From: CAWAHD01 sp963781785
GTDB taxonomy: Bacteria > Planctomycetota > Planctomycetia > Isosphaerales > Isosphaeraceae
NCBI GenBank assembly: GCA_963781785.1
Contig: CAWAHD010000002.1
Span: forward strand, 310,001-374,000
Length of the DNA stretch: 64,000 bases
Reading direction: 5' to 3'
Each line of letters opens with the position of its first letter. Within the stretch, counting starts at the first letter, position 1. Under the pieces are notes generated by a model. The model was given only the letters and a program-made list of their open reading frames with translations. It was not told where the DNA came from and ran no database searches. A program made the position numbers and the translations under genes. This document shows, one piece after another, positions 58,502-64,000 of the stretch.

Positions 58502-60241
58502 CTATCCAGGAGGCGTGTTTCCGTGGGCGCGATGCTGGTTTTCCAGCCAGGTCTCGGGAATCCGCGCCCGCTGGCCCGGGCTCAGCACCGGGACAACTTT
58601 TCCATCCATGAGCGCTTGTTGATCGCCCGGAACGAGCAGCCACAGACTTGGGATGCCGTCACGTCTCCCTATTTTTTCTCTCAGCCTCTCGAGCATGCCC
58701 ATCTGCTCGTAACGAGCCAGGAGGCCCGCATAGATCACCAGCATCGGTTTCTTCGCCAAGCTGAGTTGTTCCTCGACGATCGGCATCGCCCGTTTGACCA
58801 GGACCATGAGCCGATCCCATTTGCCATCCCCGGGAGTCGCGTCGGCATTGACCACCGGGTCCCATTTGGCACCCGCCTTCTCGACGACCTGGCGCAAGGC
58901 GCTCAGGAAAAGCCCTTCGAAGTCGACGAGCTCGACCGGGAACCGCCGGGCGAGCTCCTGACACGCCCTCTGGTAGTACTTGGGGTTCACGAGCAGCGTA
59001 TAGAACGACCCTTCCTTGATGCCGTGTCTGAGCCGTTCCTCGAACTGGCGCGCGTCGGCGATCTCGGGGGTCACCTCCAGCCCCTCTTCGGGAGCCAGCC
59101 CCGTCGGCTGACGCACCCCGGATTCGCTCCGACTCGACACCGAGAGCGAGTCAACGAGCCGAAACACGTAGCCCCCAACACCCTTCAGGGTCGGGTTCCA
59201 CTGGAAGTCAAACCCCGTCTCTTGGAGCAGCCGATCGAGCAAAGGCGGGCCCGGTAAAGGGGCCGCCTCCGGATAGCGGCTGCCGACCCGTTCGCGCACT
59301 TCCTGAGCCGTCAGCGACGCGACACCATAAAGGGCACCCTGCGAGAGCTTGATGGCGCGGGCCGGGGCCATTCCCGAAGGGTAGAGTTCCTGCCGGCTGG
59401 AGAGAGCGGCAAGACGGGAGGCCGCCGCGGCCAGCCGCACTAACCGAGAGTCTGTGAGCACGGGAGCCCCCACGGGGGGAGAGACGTCCCTCAGACGCTC
59501 GAGCACCCGTTGCGGCGGAACCAGCGGGTCTTCCGCGGCCAGCTTGTCGGCGAGGTCGCCGAGGCGGAAGGCATGGCCAGCCAGCTCCTGGCTCAGTGCC
59601 ACGACGACCCGGTCGCCATCGCGCCGGACTTGAAACCGAGGTTCGCCCATCGCGCGCTCGACCTCGACCGCGGCCCGAACCAGCGCGCGCGCAAGCCTTG
59701 TCCGCAGGGGCTCCTCTCGGAGGCAGCCGCGAGTCACGACGAGCGCTTCGGCAAGCTCCGGGACCGTCATCGCGCCGCCCGCCGACTCGACGATCCCGCA
59801 GAGATCGGCGCGAAGCCTCGTGATTGCGGGGTCCTTCGACCAGCGGTCCTGAAACTTGCCGACAACCTGACCAACCCGGGCCCGAGTGACCCGGGAGAAA
59901 TCGGCGACAGTGGTCTGACTCGGCCAGGGCTCGTCAAGGTCGTCGTTCAAGCCGAGCAACGAGCTGATCATTGCCAGGGCCTTATCAGAACGGCCGGCCT
60001 TGGCCCTGGGCAGAAGCCGATCTGCCAGGAGGTCAATGCTCAGGCTTCCCGGATCGAGCGGTTCCCCGCGCTTCGGCTCCTCGTCAAGGGCCGAAGTCGT
60101 AAGGGTTGTGGGGCGAGCACCGAGTCGTTCGCGCAGGAGTCGGACGGCCGTGATGATCTCGCGGCGCGTCTTGTTGCCGACCCCCCGGAACCGTGAGAGA
60201 CGCCGCAACGGTACGGTGAGCAGGTCTTCGACCGTCAGCAA
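58502..60241 (-). CDS. pglW: PglW C-terminal part (frameshift-separated)
   Basis: 579 aa beginning LLTVEDLLTVPLRRLSRFRGVGNKTRREI, a helix-hairpin-helix-like segment that in intact PglW follows the kinase directly. The preceding frame ends ELGLGTRATNALDRATC* at 60235. One base is missing between codons for Asp-Arg-Ala and Asn-Leu-Leu (near 60243). Repaired, pglW is 1410 aa, a normal length. The C-terminal region contains ATPase- or winged-helix-like stretches (PELAEALVVTRGCLREEPLR; MPIVEEQLSLAKKPMLVIYAG). Its role in BREX-2 is not defined. Confidence 0.85.
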   Translation of the reverse strand: MLTVEDLLTVPLRRLSRFRGVGNKTRREIITAVRLLRERLGARPTTLTTSALDEEPKRGEPLDPGSLSIDLLADRLLPRAKAGRSDKALAMISSLLGLNDDLDEPWPSQTTVADFSRVTRARVGQVVGKFQDRWSKDPAITRLRADLCGIVESAGGAMTVPELAEALVVTRGCLREEPLRTRLARALVRAAVEVERAMGEPRFQVRRDGDRVVVALSQELAGHAFRLGDLADKLAAEDPLVPPQRVLERLRDVSPPVGAPVLTDSRLVRLAAAASRLAALSSRQELYPSGMAPARAIKLSQGALYGVASLTAQEVRERVGSRYPEAAPLPGPPLLDRLLQETGFDFQWNPTLKGVGGYVFRLVDSLSVSSRSESGVRQPTGLAPEEGLEVTPEIADARQFEERLRHGIKEGSFYTLLVNPKYYQRACQELARRFPVELVDFEGLFLSALRQVVEKAGAKWDPVVNADATPGDGKWDRLMVLVKRAMPIVEEQLSLAKKPMLVIYAGLLARYEQMGMLERLREKIGRRDGIPSLWLLVPGDQQALMDGKVVPVLSPGQRARIPETWLENQHRAHGNTPPG

Positions 60242-62733
60242 GTTGCGCGGTCCAGGGCGTTCGTGGCCCGAGTGCCCAGGCCGAGCTCGTGGACCTGCGT
60301 GTCGAGGGTCACGTTGGCCAGCAGCTCACGCAGAGTCTCTTCGTCTTCCTGGTCTGAGAATGCTCCGGGCTGATCAAGATTCTCGAAGCAGTGCCGCCAC
60401 TGCCGGAGCATCTCCTCGGCGTTATCGAAGCGCTGGGAGACATCCCGGCGAAACGCCTTGCGGAAGAACTCGGTGAGCTTCTCCCGCAGGCTTGCGTCGA
60501 AAAGTTCCGCATCGATCGTGATCTCGCAGTCGAGGTGCGAGGGATCCGTGGTGCCGTCCCCCCAGCGCGGCAGCGCCCCGGTGGCCAGTTCATGGAGGGT
60601 CGCGGCCGCCGCGTAGCGCTCGGCGTGAAGGTCCCATCGTGCCGGCTTGCGCAGCGGAAGCAGCGGATCAAGGTACCCGGCGGTCCCGGCCCGGATGTTG
60701 TCGGTCGGGGTCCGAGCCAGGGAGAAATCGAAAAGCACGACGTGCAACGTGTCGCCACGTCCGACCATCCCCACGGCAATGTTGTCGGGCTTGATGTCCC
60801 GATGGGCGATGCCCTGCTCCTGGAGGTAATTCACGACGTCGAGCAGGTCCACGCCGAACCGCTGGAGATGCTCGAGGTGGAGGCGTCCTTCCTTCCTGAG
60901 ACGCTGGCCCAGGGTTTCGACCCGATTCTCGCTCTTGTCGACGAGCACTGGCCGCATCAGGAAGGCGGCGTGTTCGCCGACCTGGAGCATCTCGCAGAAT
61001 TCCACGATGTGCTGGTGCCGGAGCTTCTGGAGAACCTCGGCTTCGTCCTGGATGCGAGTGTTCTGTTCAGGGTCGCTCGCCGCTTTGAGCACGTAGTCGG
61101 TCCCCGCGCGCTCGACGAGGAGGGCGATCGAGGTGGCACCCTGACCAAGACGCTTTTTGACACTGAATCCGCCGGGAAGCAGATCTCCCTTTTGCGCTTG
61201 CGTCGGGTCGACGACATCCTGATGCTCGGGTGCGGTGAGCTCGTCCTCGACGATATCGAGGCGTTCGAGAAAATCCGCGACCGAGTCGATCCGGCTTGTG
61301 ACCTCGGGATGAGTCGCAAACCTGACCAGATCCTGAAGGCTCTCTCCCGCACCGTTCATGACCGAGCTGATTTGCAGGCCCTTGGTCTCTCGCAGCTTGT
61401 TGCTCAGTTCCAGTCCATTGGCCGCGGGCGGTTCGCCGGAGAAGAGGTGATAGGCGATGGCGCCGAGCGAGAAAACATCGAGGTGCTCACCGAGGTTTGT
61501 CAGGTCGGCGATGGCCTCCGGTGCCATATACGCCGTGGTCGCGTCCTCGACCAGTCGATCCACGTGCGACGTCGCCGAAACGGCCTGGGAAACCTTCGAG
61601 GACGTTGACCCTTCACGATAGCCGACCTGCCAGTTCAGGATCTTGATGCGCAGATGAGAGGTGCTGGGATCTGTGACGAGGATGCTTTGGGGACAGAGTC
61701 CCCGATGAATGACCTTCTTATCATGGGCAAAACGCACGACCTCCGCGATCTGCCTCATGAGCTCGAGGCGTGTGCCTACGCTCAGGGTGTCTCGTCGCTG
61801 CGAAAGGAAATGATCAAGCCTGATCTCGAGGGGGTCGTGATCGAAGATCAGGGCTGGACCGAGCTCATGCTCGGAGAACCCGTGGATGCGGAGGATACCT
61901 GGGTGCTGAAGCGTCTCGAGCAGTTGAAATTCCCTGAGCGCCGCACGTTCGAGCTTCCCACGGTCTTCCGCGGATGACTCGGTTCGCACGTGATAGAGCC
62001 GCACACGCCGTTTAATGGCGTCGAGACGAACGTGGGTCGCCAGCCAATCTTGATACCCGGGGCCCTCACCGATGATTCGTTCGAGGAGATAATCGCTCAC
62101 CTTTCGATGCCGCTGGGAGGCGCGGATGCCAGCTTGATCCATCGCCTGGCTGACCATTTTGGCCGTTGGCCGGTCGTGGGTCCCCTTCGGTGGGCCCTCA
62201 AGCCCGGGGCATTCGCGACGCATGATCGCCGCCAGAATGCCAGGCCGTGCTGGCGAATCGGCCTCCCTCTCGCGATCACGCAGGCAGATTCGCTGAGCCG
62301 CGGTCCCCTGTAGCTCAAACTTCAACTCGGGGGCCGAGCAGAAAACCAAGGGTTCGATGAACGGAACCTGGCCTTTGTTCTTGCAGGCCCGTTGCCGCTC
62401 TAGCAGAGCTCGCAGCTTCTTGGACTTGGTATTCGCTCCGATCAGGGGGTTGTCCGTGGTGAAGAGCTTGCCGTCGGTTTCCCACAACCAGGTCCCGGCG
62501 TCCCCGTGGAGCCGCCCCGGTCGACTCTTGATCTCGATCAAGAAGAACCCTTCCGGCGTCAAGACGAGGAGGTCGACCTCGTTGATGCTCCCGTCGTCGG
62601 CGACGAATTCAAAGTTGCTCCAGGCGCGGTAGGGCTCGTGACTGGGAAACTTCGTCCGTACGAACTCAAGTGCCTCCCGCTCCCATGGATATCCAGATTC
62701 TGCAACCTTGATCCAGTTCATTGCAGAAGCCAT
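60235..62733 (-). CDS. pglW: BREX-2 PglW: NERD domain plus two kinase-like domains
   Basis: 832 aa in this frame. Residues about 10-140 form a NERD nuclease-related domain (NEVDLLVLTPEGFFLIEIKS). A first kinase-like domain (about 215-490) has HRGLCPQSILV in place of HRD and NWQV in place of DFG, so it is probably a pseudokinase. A second (about 522-785) has LGQGATSIALLV, Lys550 in YVLK, HRDIKPDNI (644-652) and DFS for DFG, so it is probably active. In the Pgl system PglW is a Ser/Thr kinase essential for phage resistance. The true protein continues into the next frame (previous entry). Confidence 0.93.
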   Translation of the reverse strand: MASAMNWIKVAESGYPWEREALEFVRTKFPSHEPYRAWSNFEFVADDGSINEVDLLVLTPEGFFLIEIKSRPGRLHGDAGTWLWETDGKLFTTDNPLIGANTKSKKLRALLERQRACKNKGQVPFIEPLVFCSAPELKFELQGTAAQRICLRDREREADSPARPGILAAIMRRECPGLEGPPKGTHDRPTAKMVSQAMDQAGIRASQRHRKVSDYLLERIIGEGPGYQDWLATHVRLDAIKRRVRLYHVRTESSAEDRGKLERAALREFQLLETLQHPGILRIHGFSEHELGPALIFDHDPLEIRLDHFLSQRRDTLSVGTRLELMRQIAEVVRFAHDKKVIHRGLCPQSILVTDPSTSHLRIKILNWQVGYREGSTSSKVSQAVSATSHVDRLVEDATTAYMAPEAIADLTNLGEHLDVFSLGAIAYHLFSGEPPAANGLELSNKLRETKGLQISSVMNGAGESLQDLVRFATHPEVTSRIDSVADFLERLDIVEDELTAPEHQDVVDPTQAQKGDLLPGGFSVKKRLGQGATSIALLVERAGTDYVLKAASDPEQNTRIQDEAEVLQKLRHQHIVEFCEMLQVGEHAAFLMRPVLVDKSENRVETLGQRLRKEGRLHLEHLQRFGVDLLDVVNYLQEQGIAHRDIKPDNIAVGMVGRGDTLHVVLFDFSLARTPTDNIRAGTAGYLDPLLPLRKPARWDLHAERYAAAATLHELATGALPRWGDGTTDPSHLDCEITIDAELFDASLREKLTEFFRKAFRRDVSQRFDNAEEMLRQWRHCFENLDQPGAFSDQEDEETLRELLANVTLDTQVHELGLGTRATNALDRATC

Positions 62734-62769
62734 CGCTTTGTTGTCTGAATGGTCGACGCATGACGCTGA

Positions 62770-62982
62770 TCAGTGACTCGCTCTGGAACTTCGGCGATTT
62801 GAGCGCTCGATGCCTCTGAGTACGCTCTCGAGTTCCGCTCGCTTATAGAGCCTGAAGCGGTTGATCGGATGGCGATATTCCGGGATCTTGCCGTCGCCAC
62901 CCCAGGAACGGATCGTGTTCGGAGAGACACCGAGCAGCTTCGCCGCTTCCTTCACCCGGAGGTATTCGTCTGGTTTTGGCAT
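62770..62982 (-). CDS. MerR/excisionase-like HTH regulator
   Basis: 70 aa from the ATG at 62982. The HTH is YLRVKEAAKLLGVSPNTIRS, followed by the wing W-GGDGKIPEYRHPINRFRLYK, as in MerR-type excisionase-fold regulators. It is the first gene of the BREX operon, 36 bp before pglW, so it may control the whole locus. No effector domain is present. Its promoter should lie in 62983-63130. Confidence 0.82.
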   Translation of the reverse strand: MPKPDEYLRVKEAAKLLGVSPNTIRSWGGDGKIPEYRHPINRFRLYKRAELESVLRGIERSNRRSSRASH

Positions 62983-64000
62983 GGGAATGTGTCCGGAGTC
63001 TGACGAAGCAATCAAGTTACCAAACCTTACCAATTCTTCCAGAGGGTCTCAAGGGCCCTCCGGGTTGACGGCAGAACGCCAGGACGCTCACTGGACTTGC
63101 ATCTGGTGTTTGGTCAGGTAACCACCAGCTCCTGGGATGATCGGAATTGGGCCAATGAATTGCCCGCATACGATCCCCAATCCCAGAGAGTGGCCACCAT
63201 GCCGGCCGGCCCCGTCCTGCGTTCCTGGCGTCGCTATCTGCGTAAATTCAAAACCCACCCCTACCCCTCAGCGAATTCGCTTGGGGTGGGCCACGCCAGT
63301 GCTGTCTCAGCACTCTCCGACGTCGAACGCTGTTGGGCGGCCTGGCCGCAGTCTCTCGCAATGCGGGCGGCAGCTCAGCTTTGGTCCTGTCTCAGAGATA
63401 TGTCGCGATCAAGACGACGATCTCACGGACTCAGAGCACTCTCCGAACGGAACCGCCTTTGCCGGATTCGCCGGTTGGAGCACCTGTTCCGAAAATGCAA
63501 AAAACATGCGCAACCTCAAATACAACAACAAGATGTAGCAACTGATGGCTTACTGCCTTTGAGTTCCGATTATTCCGCCGCCAGGCGCAACCGAATATGC
63601 TGTAATGAGATGCGTCTAATGCCGCGCCCGAGGTCCGGTTATTCCGATTATTCAAAAAACATGCGCAACCCTCGCGCTGGTCGATTGTTACGACGTGAGA
63701 TCGGCACTTTTTCCGATTATTCCAAATACATGCGCAACGGCATACAAGACAAGGAGTTCCGAAACGACGCACCGCTTTTTGCGTTGCGCGCTCGCATCTT
63801 TCCTTCTCTGTGGCGATTCTCGATCACGAAGCCTGAACCCGTTCCCGGGGTGCTCACGATTCCCTGTTTTTTCAGGCTGCAGTCGCGGCCTGGTTCCATC
63901 GCGCGCCTGTTTGGGCAACACTTTTGGGACGCGTCGCGGACTCGAGCATTTCACCGTAAACGGCCGGCTGGCCGGCATGACTCGTTCCTCACACTTTTTA
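62983..64000. other. Non-coding region upstream of the BREX operon
   Basis: About 1 kb without a supportable gene; short frames on both strands have no recognisable domain. It should hold the operon promoter close to 62983. It also contains the 28-bp repeat family at 63487-63738. Confidence 0.5.
63487..63738. repeat. Four diverged 28-bp repeats at 69-78 bp period
   Basis: Copies at 63487-63514, 63564-63591, 63642-63669 and 63711-63738. The common form is TTCCGATTATTC, a variable A-rich centre, then CATGCGCAAC (CAGGCGCAAC in copy 2). Spacers are 49, 50 and 41 bp and unrelated to each other. Copies are too different from one another for a CRISPR array. Confidence 0.75.

Noticed and set aside
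63487..63738. Possible CRISPR array of four 28-bp repeats
   Set aside because: Copies differ strongly in their centres, spacers are uneven and 41-50 bp long, and no cas genes are near.

Overview
The window is high-GC bacterial DNA, most likely from a member of the Planctomycetota. This is an inference from gene content: eukaryotic-like kinases with membrane segments, exported Gly-rich TPR proteins, a CXXC zinc-ribbon membrane protein, HdeD- and SgcJ-like proteins, a GxxExxY protein and debris of an nSTAND-type gene. No rRNA or tRNA was seen.

Layout. (1) 0.2-3.7 kb: a minus-strand group around a DyP-type peroxidase, with an NTF2-like protein and two unknowns. (2) 4.2-7.1 kb: a CNB-patatin phospholipase, then a DUF4105 membrane protein with a frameshift. 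(3) 7.1-12.0 kb: a scrambled mobile zone holding an hdeD 5' fragment, an IS66 TnpA remnant, a beheaded response regulator, an IS1380 transposase, a PIN toxin/antitoxin pair and a broken nuclease-like gene. An 83-bp direct repeat (7760 and 10533) brackets the regulator and the IS. (4) 12.1-23.3 kb: envelope and signalling genes, including a TPR protein with ten 36-bp tandem repeats, a DUF4440/SgcJ-like protein, HdeD, a Ser/Thr kinase, a zinc-ribbon protein and a YiiX-like hydrolase. (5) 23.4-28.3 kb: an HlyD / RbbA-like / YhhJ-like ABC exporter operon. (6) 28.4-33.0 kb: glgX and xfp (glycogen debranching and phosphoketolase). (7) 33.2-37.6 kb: a sensor histidine kinase, a NarL-type regulator, an AI-2E family permease and a stand-alone receiver. 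(8) 37.6-39.0 kb: gene debris.

(9) 39.0-63.0 kb is the main feature, a complete BREX type 2 (Pgl) defence locus on the minus strand. The order of transcription is an HTH regulator, pglW, a GxxExxY protein, pglX, a Septu-like ATPase + HNH pair, an unknown helical protein, a second and divergent Septu-like ATPase + HNH pair, pglY, pglZ, brxD and brxHI. Stop/start overlaps join ATPase1-HNH1, ATPase2-HNH2, HNH2-pglY, pglY-pglZ and brxD-brxHI. The embedded modules therefore read as part of the BREX operon and not as a neighbouring system. (10) 63.0-64.0 kb: no gene, but four copies of a 28-bp repeat.

Caution: at least nine genes are interrupted by what looks like one inserted or deleted base (DUF4105, rbbA-like, hlyD, response regulator, histidine kinase, pglZ, ATPase2 twice, pglW; possibly glgX). 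Restoring one base at each site gives full-length family members. Assembly error is therefore the simplest explanation, but real decay cannot be excluded from the sequence alone.
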